Origin: Populus alba
Lineage: Eukaryota > Streptophyta > Magnoliopsida > Malpighiales > Salicaceae
Direction of reading: 5' to 3'
Assembly (NCBI RefSeq): GCF_005239225.2
Contig: NC_133284.1
Location: 28,382,339-28,446,338, forward strand
DNA length: 64,000 bases
Shown here one piece after another: positions 12,071 to 24,200 of the stretch. The notes under the pieces were generated by a model. That model did no database searches. It saw only the letters and a list, made by a program, of their open reading frames with translations, and was not told the DNA's origin. Each line of letters opens with the position of its first letter. The first letter of the stretch is position 1. The position numbers and the translations under genes were made by a program.

Positions 12071-12199
12071 ATATACCTTCACTAAAACGTATTTATATTT
12101 TAAAAAAATTTATACTCATAAATTCTTTTTAATTTAATATTTTTTTTAATAAAAATATACGGATAAAATTTTGATTCAGGTAATAAACATAAACTTGAA

Positions 12200-13900
12200 T
12201 GAACATGGTTCATGTCTGACTTAGGCCGACTTTCGAATCTCCGTGTCTATATGCACATGATGATGACGATAGATAAATATTTTTCTCACGAGTCTCCCTT
12301 CCGTATTAAATTGGCGATAAAAGACAAGGAAAATAAGTTCTACTTTATTCCGAAACAACCAGCAGTCGTGAAAGGCAACAAAATAAAATTATTATTGTAC
12401 TGGAAGACTGGACTTGAAAATCAAAGTGCACATGGCTCCTAATCTGAACAAGAGAAATCATCAAACATCGCTTTTGTAAGATCATGGCATGGTTTGGTAT
12501 TCGGGAAAAATGATCGACTTGATAAACCAATTGATTGCTGTTAATTATGAAGCTTTGTCTTTGTAGGAGCTTTATATACATCCAATTCGAGATAGCATTT
12601 GTTTTGGGTAAAATCTTTTATTGATAAACATATTTTTTTTTTTTTTTCTGTATTCATTTTATATAAAATACTTTTAACAAAAAAAACTGGTCGAGGTTCT
12701 GTTAATGTCAAGCTTAAAAACTTTTAAAACTTATTTTAAACTTATAAGAGTATAAAAAATATATTAATGAGAATAATTAACTCAAAATTTTAAATTAATA
12801 AATAATATAGCTACCTAGAACCTCTCACAACCATTCATCTTTCAATCCATGAAAGTGATTATATCTCATCGTTGGCCTTTTATAATATAATGTTAGAGTT
12901 TTAATAACTAAAAAAACACAAGTCTAGTTTCATAACACCTTTATAGTTTTAATTAAATTAAAAACTTTATAATAAGATATTGGAGAGTCAATGCAATTTC
13001 TAATTTATTTATTTTTTTAGTTTAAAGAATTTTCATTTTAACAAATGTGTTAGTAAATGAATATAAAATCATTTTTAAAATCTTATTTATGAGCATATTG
13101 ACAAACCACACATAATATATAGGAGCTATTTAGATCACTTATCTACGCTAGATTATACAGGGTGGTCAAAATTTTTTAAGCACGCAAAAGGATGCTTAAA
13201 CGACGATAATATTTTTAAAGAAACAAGAAAAATTTGATACTCAAGTCACAAACTTGACTGTATTCAATAAGATCGAGTAGTTTAATAATTTGATTTAAAT
13301 AATAGGCAACGATAATAGACAAACCGTAAAAACCTATCTGACAACAATAAACCAAAACAACTAAGCCACCAATATTAAACCCAGAAGGAAAAGAAAAGAA
13401 AAGAAAAGGATCCTTGGAAACCTATTGTCACTCTATTGTGAACATTGCCTACCACATAAGAGTTTGTTGAGTTAGTTCAAACCTTATTGCAACATTCTAG
13501 ATAACAACATAAAAAGAAGTCATATTGGTCACTAGAGCAACGTTCCAGAAAAGCAAATCGAACAAAATAAAATGAAGCGGGCATTAACCTATATTCAATA
13601 AATCAATTCTATTTAATTCAAGAATAAAATGTATTGTAAAAAAATAAATTTAACAAAGAATAACAAATAAAAAGACATGAGGTAACCTAATAAATAAAAA
13701 AATGATAAAACCAAGGTCATAGAAAGCATGAAAAAAAAAATCAAATCTCAATCTTCAATTAAATTAATATTGAATGATGAAATAAAAAAAAAACACCAAT
13801 TTAGAAAAATGATTAAAAAAAAAAAACCAAAGCAATCTTAGGCAAACCTCATGAAGCTGAGTTCATTTACAAAGATTGTAGCTCATGAAATCTTATACAC
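12200..13900. other. AT-rich intergenic sequence, no gene
   Basis: A short mixed-complexity patch at 12205-12590 has open frames of 76-78 codons on both strands, neither recognisable. The rest is AT-rich with many A runs and a small AAAAG microsatellite near 13390. Confidence 0.45.
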
Positions 13901-13906
13901 AGGCTT

Positions 13907-15475
13907 TGATAAGACCAAAAGATTGATGTCTTATCTCAAGTGCAGAAGTGTCAAAATAATAAATAACCGGCAAGAACCGAAGTTGAACCATAAGGAGATG
14001 AACTATATAAATTACAAATAGTATACACACACACATATTTAATTAAATAAATAGTTTATGAGAATTTTATGGGATATTAATGTAAGGATTAAACAATGAT
14101 AAAACAATTGTCAAGGTTAGAGGATTCACTAATGGTATTATAAATAAGTATAATATGAATTCTTTTTATTAATCAACTGAAAATCACGTATAAAGGAGGT
14201 TCCAATCAGATGATTTATCCTTAATAGTTCATTATAGATTTTTAACATGATCATATTAATTATCTTATTTAAGTAACACCAAACTTTTAAATATTGTCAG
14301 GAATTCATGATACTAACTTATGTTAACAACAAATCAAGTTCCTTTCATAGCACATGTGTAGGTTATACCATATGGTTGGTTATGAAAGTGTCAAGCATTT
14401 GTTGTACCAAGTGTTAAATAACACAAATCTAGATTAACCATTTAACAAGTAAGGTATTAAGAATTAGTAACATAAAAAGATAAGACATGTTAATAACAAA
14501 CTTTCTTGGATATAAACATTGAAGTCCATGTTGAGTTTATATTATACATATTATACCACCATTAGTGAAACCTTTTCACCTTGACATAATAAACTTAGCT
14601 AAACATAATGAAAAAGATAAACATAAATAAACAACATAAGAGCATAAGTATAGTGAAGGAAAATGAAAAGCATAAACAAGAGATTAAGGAAAATATAACA
14701 TGAAATAAAACTTAAGCATTACAAAAAAAAAAAAAAAAAAAACATGATTTTGATATGAACAATCAAGATGCCTAAATGCATGGAAATTGCCTTCTTTTAT
14801 AGGCCAAAAATTGGAATGATTGATTTGATGACTAATTGTTGAGTGGGTGGCCTCATTTTGACTTGGTGACAATCTTTATCTTTTTGTCTGAACAAAACGT
14901 CATTGTCGTCCGAATTTGAACCACCTGTACTCATGAAAGTTCTAGAAAATTGCCTCATCTTTCCAAGAGAAAAATTTGAGGTCATTTGAACTTCTAGAAG
15001 TTGAGATATGGGCTGAACACTGAACAATGTCTGGGCTGCAGAACAGATTCAGACTTCTCCGTTGTTGCTATAATTCGGACTTAAAAACGACATTTTTAAA
15101 TCTTGGACTCCACATTAAAGTTTTAGGCTTATGTCTTATCTTTCCATTTATATAAAGCAGACCTAAATCCGAGATCTACAACTCCAGATATGACCTAATT
15201 ACCAAATAGTGTTTCAGTTTGGACTGAACCGGCATCTCTTTTCTAAGTTTGGCCTTCTCTTTGTCCTTTCCATTTCAATACTTAAACTCATCAATCAATC
15301 CTTTCATTTATGTGATAGGCCTATATTTAAGATGAATATTTAACATAAATTAAGGTATCTTATAGTATCAGACTTGTTATTATAAAGCATGCTTTAATTA
15401 AGGAGTTATCGATACTTCAAGTGCAAAATGATGATATAAAACCTTGATAAAAATACACTTTTAAGTACTAAATCA
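13907..15475 (-). mobile_element. Second solo LTR of the same family, inverted
   Basis: On the minus strand it starts TGATTTAGTACTTAAAAGT at 15475 and ends GGTCTTATCA at 13907. It is collinear along its length with the copy at 8100-9683, including the 'ttcttgccggttatttattattttgac' tail and the TATAAAAG box near 14800. The 5-bp flanks (GGCTT, GGCAG) agree at only three positions, so the target duplication is decayed or absent. No internal region accompanies either copy. Confidence 0.8.
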
Positions 15476-15479
15476 GGCA

Positions 15480-16285
15480 GGTTAACCAATAGAGGGGAGG
15501 TATCTCAGATTCGCAGTTTGTCAGAGCGAAAAGGAAACAATTGCAACAATGACATTTATGCAAACAATGAATTATTTCATTGCGTACCCTGCCAAAAATT
15601 GCTTTCCCTTCCAAGTTTTTTGCATACATGCCATAAGTTTTGATTTCTTTGTTTTTCTTTTTGGTTGTCATAAGAGCATAATCAAAAGAATTTAAAAAAA
15701 AAAAACAAAAACCACAATGAACAATGTGAAAAAGGACAAAATAGTTAATCTAACACAGAAACCCTAAACTTGAAATGATTGAAGGGTTTCTTTAAAATAA
15801 CCGACTTATAACTGGAAAAAAACGAGAGAGGATCAAAATAAAAAAAAATACAACTCCAAAAAAATTATCTTAGATTGGAAAAAAAAAAAACCTTTAACCG
15901 CAATTTTTTAAAAATAATAGGCCAAATTTTTGACTAAATCAAAAAAAAATGAGGAAGAAAAATAAAAAAAATTTAATTCAGTGAATTATTTTTTAAAAAA
16001 AATCATAACCAAAAGAACAAGGACTAAAAAAAAAAAAAATTTAGGGGCTAACTTCAAAAATCAAGTTATGGGGCATAAAGACCGAGGTTGAAAGCAAGAA
16101 AAAAAGAAAATGAAATGGTTGTTGGTGACAAACCAGCGTTCTTATCGATGCATACACCACATATCCATGAAGGAAATACCAAGACGAAGCTGAGGCAACC
16201 CTAGAATAGCCTTTTTAGCTGTTGAAATCATATTGGTGAATATTATGGGCAAACATATACTAAAAAGGTATATAGACATTTAACT
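15480..16285. other. AT-rich sequence, no gene
   Basis: A-rich stretches and short frames only. A 67-codon minus-strand frame at 15468-15671 overlaps the LTR end and is not recognisable. Confidence 0.45.
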
Positions 16286-16289
16286 AGAA

Positions 16290-17345
16290 AACGTCAAGAA
16301 TTTTTTTATTTTGTTTCTTAAAAGTTTTTTAGAATTTATATTTTTAATTTCATTATTCAACTGTGGATTTATTGGATATTGGACTTTATAATTTGTTTTG
16401 ATTTGATTTCTATGGAATTATCTTGATCTCATAATCCGAGTTGTGAGTTTTATGGGTTAACCGTGTTAATTCAGATTATTTTTTTTGTTTTTTTTAATTA
16501 TTTTTATTTCGACTTCATTCTTTAATATTTGGTTGATTGAGAATTGAGCTTCATAATTGTTTTTTTATTTACTTTTTATGTGGTTATCATGGTCTTATGA
16601 CCTGGGTCATGAGTTTTACGGGTTAGCTAAGTTGTCCTGGGTTTTTTTTAATTCATTTTTTTTTTCAGTTTTATCATTTAACATTAAGTTTGTTGATAAT
16701 TGAATTTTATAATTTTTTTTCTATAGAGTTGTCCGATCTCCTAACCTAAGTTTAGTAGGTTAGCCTTGGATTAACTCGAGTAATTTTTTTGTTATTGTTT
16801 TATTTGATTTTTTTTAAAATTTAATCCTTTAACATTGGATTGATTGAGAATTGAGCTTCATATTTTATTTTATTTTTATTTTCTTTGTATGAGGTTATCA
16901 TGGTCTTATAACTCAGGTCACGGGCTATGCTGGTTGGCTCGAGTTTTTTTTTTTTGGTTATTTTCTTTTTAATTTTATCCAGCAATATTAGGTTGTTAGA
17001 GGAATTAATCTTTATAATTTATTTTGGTTTGTATTCTATGAAGTTATTTCAATCTCATGACCTATGTCACAAGTTTGATTGGTTGACTCGGATGGGTTTT
17101 TATGTTATTTTTTAATAGATTTTTTTTTTTAATTTCAACCTTCAATATTAAGTTAATTAAGAAATTCAGTTTCATGGAGTTATCCCGATCTCAAGACCCA
17201 AGTTTAATAGATTAGCCCAAATTGATTCAACTTATTTTTTTAGTTGAATTTTATTTTTAATTTCATCATTCGATATTAGATTAATTGAGAATTGGTTTAA
17301 TATTAAGGTCTCATAACCTGGAAATAACAAATTTAACAAATTAAC
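16290..17345 (+). repeat. Array of degenerate ~155-bp repeats
   Basis: About seven diverged units share 'ttgattgagaattgagcttcata', 'gttatcatggtcttatgacctgggtca' and 'gagttttacgggttag', each ending in a T-rich run. Related arrays lie at 19690-20700 in the opposite orientation and at 43860-44900 and 47850-48900 in the same orientation. No coding capacity. Confidence 0.75.
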
Positions 17346-17820
17346 AAATTAATCTGAGCTGATCCAAGTCGATCTTATATATCGTTGTTTCAATATTTAA
17401 AAAAAGATGTCTTGATTTATTTTTTTATATATAATCATAATTATATTTTTATTGATCAACTGGTTTATCTTTGAAGGTGTCAAGTTAACCAATTATATCA
17501 AATCAAATCATCTTATAATTAAAAAAAAATTGAAAAAAACATATTAACAAAATTGAATATTTTTTTATATAAAAAATTCTCACCCAGGAGCACGAGTAAT
17601 GATCTAATTGTTATTTTAAACTTTCTTGCAAAGAAATTAAATAATAGTTAAGAAGGATGGATCAATGAGAATTCAAGACCAAATACTTGCTAATCTTTTA
17701 TTAATAACACGCTTTTCTTCCTTTTTTCATCATAACAAACACAATCATATTAATCTCACACTTTTTTATCCATTTTTATTGCTTCTCACACTCGGGTTTA
17801 GACATATTATAAAATATGAT

Positions 17821-18300
17821 TTAGCCTGAAATCTCAATGGCCTTGACCTCGGCCTTCTTTTCCTCCGCCTTGGGAATAGTCACAGTAAGCACTCCATTCT
17901 CCATGCTGGCTTTCACTTGATCCATCTTTGCGTTCTCCGGCAACCTGAACCTGCGTAAAAACTTGCCGCTGCTCCTCTCAATTCGATGCCACTTATCATT
18001 TTTCCCCTCCTGTTCTTTGCTCCTCTCTCCACTGATTTGCAGGATTCTACCCTCCTCCACCTCCACTTTGACCTCCTCTTTCTTTAGCCCCGGAAGGTCA
18101 GCTTTGAAAACGTGAGCCTCTGGAGTCTCTTTCCAATCGATTCTTGCATTGACAAAAGCTGATGCTTCGCCAGATGAGGCAGGAACAGTGGCCAGTGTGG
18201 AAGAGAAGAGGCCCTCGAAAGGATCCCAAATGTCGAGAGAAAATGGATCGAACACGTTGGTCTTTCGGCTGCCGAAGAAGCTAGGGATGAGGGATGCCAT
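17821..18300 (-). CDS. HSP18-like: Class I cytosolic small heat-shock protein (about 18 kDa)
   Basis: Single exon, 159 aa, stop TAA at 17821-17823. The start at 18300 gives [10 protein letters not shown], the expected class I N-terminus; an ATG four codons upstream (MLPN-) is possible but unlike the family. Residues 17-28 carry the [12 protein letters not shown] motif. The alpha-crystallin domain spans about 52-145, with [19 protein letters not shown], the [21 protein letters not shown] segment and the GVLTVTIPK strand. The C-terminus AIEISG supplies the I-x-I motif that docks between dimers in the oligomer. Known for the family: ATP-independent holdase of cytosolic proteins during heat stress, forming dodecamers. 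Absence of an intron fits class I genes. Confidence 0.97.
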   Translation of the reverse strand: MASLIPSFFGSRKTNVFDPFSLDIWDPFEGLFSSTLATVPASSGEASAFVNARIDWKETPEAHVFKADLPGLKKEEVKVEVEEGRILQISGERSKEQEGKNDKWHRIERSSGKFLRRFRLPENAKMDQVKASMENGVLTVTIPKAEEKKAEVKAIEISG

Positions 18301-18398
18301 GTTTGGAAGCAACTAGAGAGAAACAAACAAATTTTATAGAAAATCAGAGGACCGTTGAGAATTTTTACTTCGATTAGTTCTCGACGAAATAAAACGAG

Positions 18399-18408
18399 CT
18401 ATATATAG
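18399..18408 (-). promoter_or_regulatory. TATA box of the small heat-shock gene
   Basis: CTATATATAG, identical on both strands, about 100 bases upstream of the ATG. This leaves room for a leader of about 65-75 nt, a usual arrangement for plant small heat-shock genes. Confidence 0.75.
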
Positions 18409-18409
18409 G

Positions 18410-18470
18410 GGTGGGAAGAGGCTTCTAGCTTTAAAAAATCAAGAAAAAGAAAGAGCATTCTAGCACTTTG
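18410..18470 (-). promoter_or_regulatory. Probable heat-shock element cluster
   Basis: On the gene strand, GTGCTAGAATGCTCT (complement of about 18453-18467) reads as three 5-bp modules around a perfect aGAAt core, matching about 7 of 9 key bases of nTTCnnGAAnnTTCn. A second AGAAG core with weaker flanks lies at about 18413-18430. Both are just upstream of the TATA box, the usual place for heat-shock factor binding. Imperfect modules keep this tentative. Confidence 0.55.
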
Positions 18471-18729
18471 TTGCTCCATCCCTTGAATCATCACATTAGC
18501 TATAAATATTATTTTATTATCTTTATCAATAGTAATCTATGGAACCTTCCTTTTCTTCTCCACTCTTCTACTTCCTTCGGTGGAACGATCCTTTTCCGAA
18601 AGAGGCTACTGGAACTACAGTGGCACACAATTAGGTCAAGATTGTGTGTGTATAAGGAAAATAAATTTCTTCCAGCCAAACTAAGCTTTTTGCCCTATTT
18701 GTTTTTGTGTCTCAAATTTAAAAAGATTT

Positions 18730-19690
18730 AATTTTTTTTTATTTTTTTGGTTTTAAATTAATAATTTTTTATATTTTATATTATTTTAATGCATTGATAA
18801 TTTTTAAAAAATAAAAAATATATTATTTTAATATTTTTTAAGTCAAAAATATTTTACAAAATAAACATAATCATACTTTTAAACATACTGTTCATCAAGT
18901 ATATAAATTTTCTTTCTTTCAAATTTATGTTGCTACTATGTTGTCACTTGCATATAAGTGAAGTAATATCATATATAGAATTTTCTTGTATGCTTTTCTT
19001 TTTTATCTAGCCTTATGATATAACGCATATATATGACTTTGATTGTATAATACTTTATTTTTTCTTCCAGAATCAGTCTTCAAGAAAAGAGATTATTAGG
19101 AATTTAGAATTATTCTGTTCGCTTAGTAAAATAGAATTACTGGAGAAAGAATCATTTTGTGTTCGTTGCTTCCCTGAGGAATCTAAATATATTATTACTG
19201 GAGAGGAATCATTTTGTCACATAGAATAAACCAGCTTTTTTACTCGTATTGTACTGCGAGTTAGTTATTTTTTCAGCCTAAAAATAATGTTAAGATGTTA
19301 GAATATAAAACAATTTATGCATTATAGCCTAAATAATTTTAAAATACTTAAATTATGACATGTTAAATAATATGTTTTTTGAAAAAAAATACCAAGAAGA
19401 TTGCATATTGAATTGAATCGACCCGAGCCAATAATTGTTAATTTGTGAAACATGTGATCTCCGAAATGTAAGATCGCAATAAAAACCATGGAATCCACAT
19501 CAAAATAAATAATAATAAAAAAAAACTCAATTATAATGAATCAAATAATAAAGGCTAACAAGAAAAAAAAAAAAAAAAAAAAACAAAACAAAACAGTGAC
19601 CAAATTAAACATATATTAGTGGCTGAACACAACACTTACAGGCCAGGCCAAACTTTCTCAAACGTAAGAAGAACAAAGTTAAGGTGACAC
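18730..19690. other. AT-rich intergenic sequence, no gene
   Basis: At 18720-18890 a TTTTTAAAAAATAAAAAATATATT-rich block recurs in very similar form elsewhere in the window (for example 31690-31990, 51480-51590, 61090-61290), so it is probably old dispersed repeat. The rest has no usable frame. Confidence 0.45.
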
Positions 19691-20700
19691 TAGGATTTTT
19701 AAGAAAGTAAAATAAATTCAAGATCCGGGTTGAATTGACTAGGTTTAATATGTTCAACTAGTTTAATAACATAAAAAAAGAGTAACCCTAATTTAATAAC
19801 ATTACAAACCAAGTATTCCCGAGCGAATGTCTTAAACCTAGACTAATCTTCTAAAATTATAACCCGTAAAATCTCAAGCTCAATCTCAATAAAAAAGCTC
19901 AATTCCCAACAAAAATAAAGCCTAAAAAAATATTAATAACCTATGTTAACTTATTAAGCCAATGACCTGAGTCATTTGACTAGAATCATCAAATTTAGAA
20001 AATCTCAAAGCCTAATTTTCAACTAATTAAATGTTGAAGAATAAAATTAAAGAAAACATTTATCATACAAAAGGATAAAAAAACTATATATTATAACAAA
20101 AAAAAAAAGATTCGAGCCGATCTAGGTTAACCTGCCAAATCCACAGGTCGGGTTATAAGATTAGGTAATCTGATAGAAAGGAAAACAAAAGGAATCATGA
20201 AACCCAACTATTAAAAAAAACCACTGACAGCTTATAAAACCCATGACCCGGGTTATTTGATCAGAAACACCAAATATAGAAAATCACGAAGCTCAATTCT
20301 TAACAAACCAAATATTGAAAGACTAAATTTTTTTTAAAAAATTCAACCACACAAAAGGATCCAAAAGAAGAAATAGTAATTAAAAAAAAAAAGTGTGACC
20401 CACTTGGGTTAACTTGTCAAACCCATGAGCCAAGTTATAAGACTGAGATAACCTGATAAAAAGAAAAACAAAGAAAATCATGAAGCCTATTTTGTAAAAA
20501 AAAAATCAATGTCGAATAATGAGATTGGAAAAGAAAATAAGTCCAAAAAAAAAAACAATGTCGACCCATGTTGGCTTATAAAACCTGTAACCTAGGCTAT
20601 TTGATCAGAAGCACCAAACTTGAATAAAACACAAGGCTCAATTTTTAATAAATTAAATTCAAATGATGAAATTAAAAAAAAAAATTCAAATTAGATGATG
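19690..20700 (-). repeat. Array of degenerate ~155-bp repeats, inverted relative to 16.3-17.3 kb
   Basis: Recurring 'aacctgccaaatccacaggtcgggttataagat', 'acccatgacccgggttatttgatcag' and 'aagctcaattcttaacaaaccaaat' are complements of the unit at 16290-17345. About six diverged copies. With the other array it brackets the heat-shock gene. Confidence 0.7.
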
Positions 20701-22140
20701 AATAATTTTGAATTGAAGGGTTAAGTTGAAAAGAAAAATTAATTTCACAAAATAATTAAAAAAGAAACCACAAAAAATAAGGACTAAATTAAAAAAACAA
20801 ATTATAATTTCTTTTTATCAAAGAATTAAATTGAAAACAATTGAAAGTTTACAAAAAGGGAAGTAAAAAAATTAAGAGATAAAAGTAATCAAGACCAAAA
20901 ACAGAAAAAAAAATTTAAATTAAAGGATGAAATTGAAAAAAGTTAAAAAAACTACAAAAGGATTAAGGACAAGAATTACAAATAAAAAATATAAAGACCA
21001 ACACCCAAATATGCATAACTAAAGGAACTACCTTGAAATTTTAAATAGCCATAGTGAATTTTAAAGGAGAAAAGGGAAAAGATAAAAAAAAAATCGATGA
21101 CAAAAATCCACCCAGAAACAACCATCATGTGTTGCCTTTTAAGGAAAAGGGCGTCACGGGGAATTCAATGACACGAAAAAAGGAAGTTATATCACTCATG
21201 CTGCTTGAAAGTAACAGAATAGTCACATCGATATTTTTCATTATATGTATTTTATTTATTAAATTACCACATTGCTCCTTGAACCAAATAATTACTATAA
21301 AAAAACCTTTATAAAACTACAAAAAAATCCTAGAAGCCATGCTTTGAGAATTTTGATTTTGAAAGTAATTGAGTCATTATACCATACTTCAAAAAATAAA
21401 AATCTAAAAAACATCATATACTATAGTTAAGTGTTCCCTTTTTATCAGGAGTATTCAAGTGATTTTATTATGCAAGAAAATTAAAAAATGATCGAGTTGC
21501 TCCTTAACAATTATAAAATGACAAATGGGCACCATAAAAAGACTACTCTACCTCTTAGAACCAATTCATCCTTTTTTCTTTTTCTTTTTCTTTTTCTTTT
21601 TTTTTTCTTTTTGTCAGGAACAAATGAGTAAATCACATCTTTGCTATAGCCTTTTTGACACACCATCTAGATTTTTTTTTATTAGTTCTTGTTAATGTGT
21701 AAGGAAGTATGGTAATGAAAATTTTCAAAGAAAAAAAATGTACAAAAGGGACAAAAAAAAATGTATAATTTAAAACTTGTGTGAAATGAATTAGTGGTGT
21801 ATCATCTAACAATTACAATATCTTCATCATAATATTAGGTTATATTCCCTGTGCTACTGTAAAATATTTTTCTCATTTTCTATGTTTAGTTTATTTTAAT
21901 ATACTTGGTCAATGTCTAATTTTTAAGTGAAAAATAAACTTAAAACAATGAAAAACAACTTATAGCTATCAATAAATAAAAATATGTACAAGACTAATTT
22001 TGTTAATAAAACACGAGCTCCACCATCAAATAATTCATGTCATTTACTTTCCAACACATATTTTCTATATTGATGGATAAGCATATTTTATATATATTTT
22101 TGTTTTTCTAAAATTAATATTCAAAGCAAGGAATTAAATG
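20700..22140. other. AT-rich intergenic sequence, no gene
   Basis: A-rich to 21050, then mixed sequence with an 86-codon plus-strand frame at 21054-21314 that I do not recognise and do not call. A TTTTTC microsatellite-like run lies at 21570-21610. Confidence 0.45.
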
Positions 22141-22149
22141 TAAAGTGAT

Positions 22150-22480
22150 AACCCAACATTCTCGAGCTTAGCCAAACACCAAACTTAAATATATATGGGT
22201 TTAACAAACCACCAGACCTAGTATTCTCAGACTCAGCCAAACATTAAACCCTAACATATATGGGTTTAACAAACTATTATACCTTGTATCTTTAGGCTAA
22301 GCCAAGCATTGAACCCTAATATATATATATGACGAACTACCAGGCTCAGCATTCTCAAGCTCAGCCAAGCGCTGAGTCCAAGTATGTATGAACTTGGTGA
22401 GATACCAAACTCATAACTCTTGAATTCAGCCAAGCATTGATCTCAAGTACACATGGCTTTGACAATCTTATCAGGCATCA
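22150..22480. repeat. Four diverged ~75-bp tandem repeats
   Basis: The unit resembles 'ctcagccaaacattaaaccctaacatatatgggtttaacaaact-ccaga-ct-gtattctcagg'. Four copies, each with several differences. Composition and the 'agccaagc-ttgag' wording resemble the LTR repeats at 10.8-12.1 kb, so this may be a fragment of another such LTR. Confidence 0.7.
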
Positions 22481-22484
22481 TATT

Positions 22485-23690
22485 GAACCACAAGATTCTA
22501 ATGAGGGAGAGAGATTTTTCTCTTATTAAATAAGACAGAGATATCTTCCTCTCTTTTTTTAACACTTAAGAGATGTTTTAATGCTATAAAAAATAAAAGA
22601 AAGGAATTTAGAGTGTCCCCCTCAATTAAAGGGTAAGAATCATGAGCTATAAAAACTCGTTGATACGATCTCTTCAAGATGAAGGATTTTTAGCATACAT
22701 ACTCTTAGAGAAAATCTCTAAAAAACATCTTTGCATTTTCTCTATAAAAAAAATATGTACTTGAGTATTTGAAAGTCCCAAAATCTATGAAATGAGATGT
22801 TTTGCAAGTTTTAGCCACCAACTACTTTGATTTACTAGGCATTAGTTATCTCTTATCATTCATCTTGGTTAGAAAGAATGAATCAAATTGCTAGAATAAA
22901 AAAAACTAACCAATTATCCAACACATAAATTTTGCTCCTAAAATATATGAATTTCTTGGAACTTCATAATATACATACCAAATACCAAACAATTACTTTC
23001 TTTCAAGTGTTTTTCATTAATATAATCAAATATAAAAAATAAAAATATTTTTTGAGAAAATATTTCTTATGTATAACATTTTTCCAATACAAGTTAATTT
23101 ACATGAAACAAAGCCTTAAACATCATTTTTCAAATTCGGAAAAGTTAATTCCTCAAATTAAATTAAGGAATCATTTTAGAGAGAGGAATGAGGGTTTCGG
23201 AAAGTAAAAGATTTATAGAGAAAATGGATTTCTCAAATAAAAAAACAATAATGTTTGGAGTTCACTTTCTTATCGTACTTTTTTCTTCCTAATTCGTGAA
23301 CCATACGACCCGTAAATGGGCATCCTACAGAGTTCAAATGGTTGTGTCATTTCAACATTAAAAATAATATTTTTTAGATTTTTTTAGATTTTTTTATATT
23401 AATATATTAAAATTATCAAGAAACATTTTAAAACACATTAATTAATTTAAAGCATTAAACATTTTAAAAAAACAGAAGCTGGTTTTGATTTTATGCAATC
23501 TTTAAGTTCTTACATATCCTTCCTCAAGTATTACTATTTCGCTTCAATTTAACTGTTACAAATACAATATTCATCTCCATCGTCTTCTTCTTCTTGTTTT
23601 GTTTCTTCAACACACGATTTTCAATTCTTCTCGTGTTTTAACTTTTTAAGTAATTTTGGTTCACTTATTGCTTCTTCATCGCAATATATG
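22485..23690. other. Possible LTR remnant and AT-rich sequence, no gene
   Basis: 22490-22800 continues in LTR-like style, with short repeats of 'cttagagaaaatctctaaaa' and GAGAGAGATTTTTCTCTTATTAAATAAGA. No coding frame of note beyond it. Confidence 0.35.
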
Positions 23691-23699
23691 AAATAAATT

Positions 23700-24200
23700 T
23701 TCGAGTGTCTTTGGTTTTTAGCTAATTTTTGTGATTGTGATTTTAAAAAAGTAAATTTTAAAAAAAGTATGGTTAGTTGAATTTAGATACATGTTTGATA
23801 AAAATTATGGTTGAGATTTATGTGCTGCAAAAAATATGTATAAAATATATGGTTATGGTTGCTTTTAAAAAATACTTTTTATTTGGAAATACATCAAAAT
23901 ATTTTTTTTAAAAAAAATTATTTTTAATATCAACGTATTAAAATGATCTGAAAATATTTATAAAAAATTAATTTAAAGTAAAGAAAAAAAATTTTAATTT
24001 AAAAAAAAAAATGCTTTTGAAACGCAAAAACAAACAAAGTTTTACAAAACTCAATTAAAAAAACATGTAAAAACTGCTTTATAAAAACTGCATTTCAAAC
24101 TTAAATTTTTTAATAGCTCTATGATATAAAACACAATTTAATATATTATGAAATACCTAACAATATTTTTTACATCACAAACGTTAAAAAAAAATACAAC
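23700..24200 (+). repeat. Dispersed AT-rich repeat, copy 1 (MITE-like)
   Basis: About 500 bp collinear with 25400-25920. Both contain 'gtgattgtgatt-taaaaaa', 'aaaagtatgg-tag-tga-tt', 'ttgaaa-gcaaaaacaaacaaagttttacaaaact' and 'taaaaactgctt-ataaaa'. Similarity is moderate, with many indels in A and T runs. No transposase. The pattern suggests a non-autonomous DNA transposon, but I could not fix its termini. Confidence 0.6.

Larger units (their letters stand above)
5850..12190 (-). mobile_element. Non-autonomous LTR retrotransposon with gag remnant and no pol (TR-GAG/LARD-like), minus strand
   Basis: The two ends match in direct orientation. The end of the right LTR (about 12030-12190: CTTCACTAAAACGTATTTAT, then a TTTATACTCATAA-like run and TATACGGATAAAAT) corresponds to about 5990-6115 (CTTCACTAGGGTGTGTTTGT and so on). 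The left LTR is therefore only its first ~270 bp. The right LTR, about 10150-12190, is the 5' LTR on the minus strand and carries TATAAATA (complement of 10562-10569). Reading leftward follow a leader with MAHNQCPHR-like sequence near 10130, a decayed gag (7540-8095) and a minisatellite (6560-7250). I see no protease, reverse transcriptase or integrase, so mobility would have needed another element's proteins. A solo LTR (8100-9683) and a Mutator-like MITE (11006-11758) are nested inside. Confidence 0.75.
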
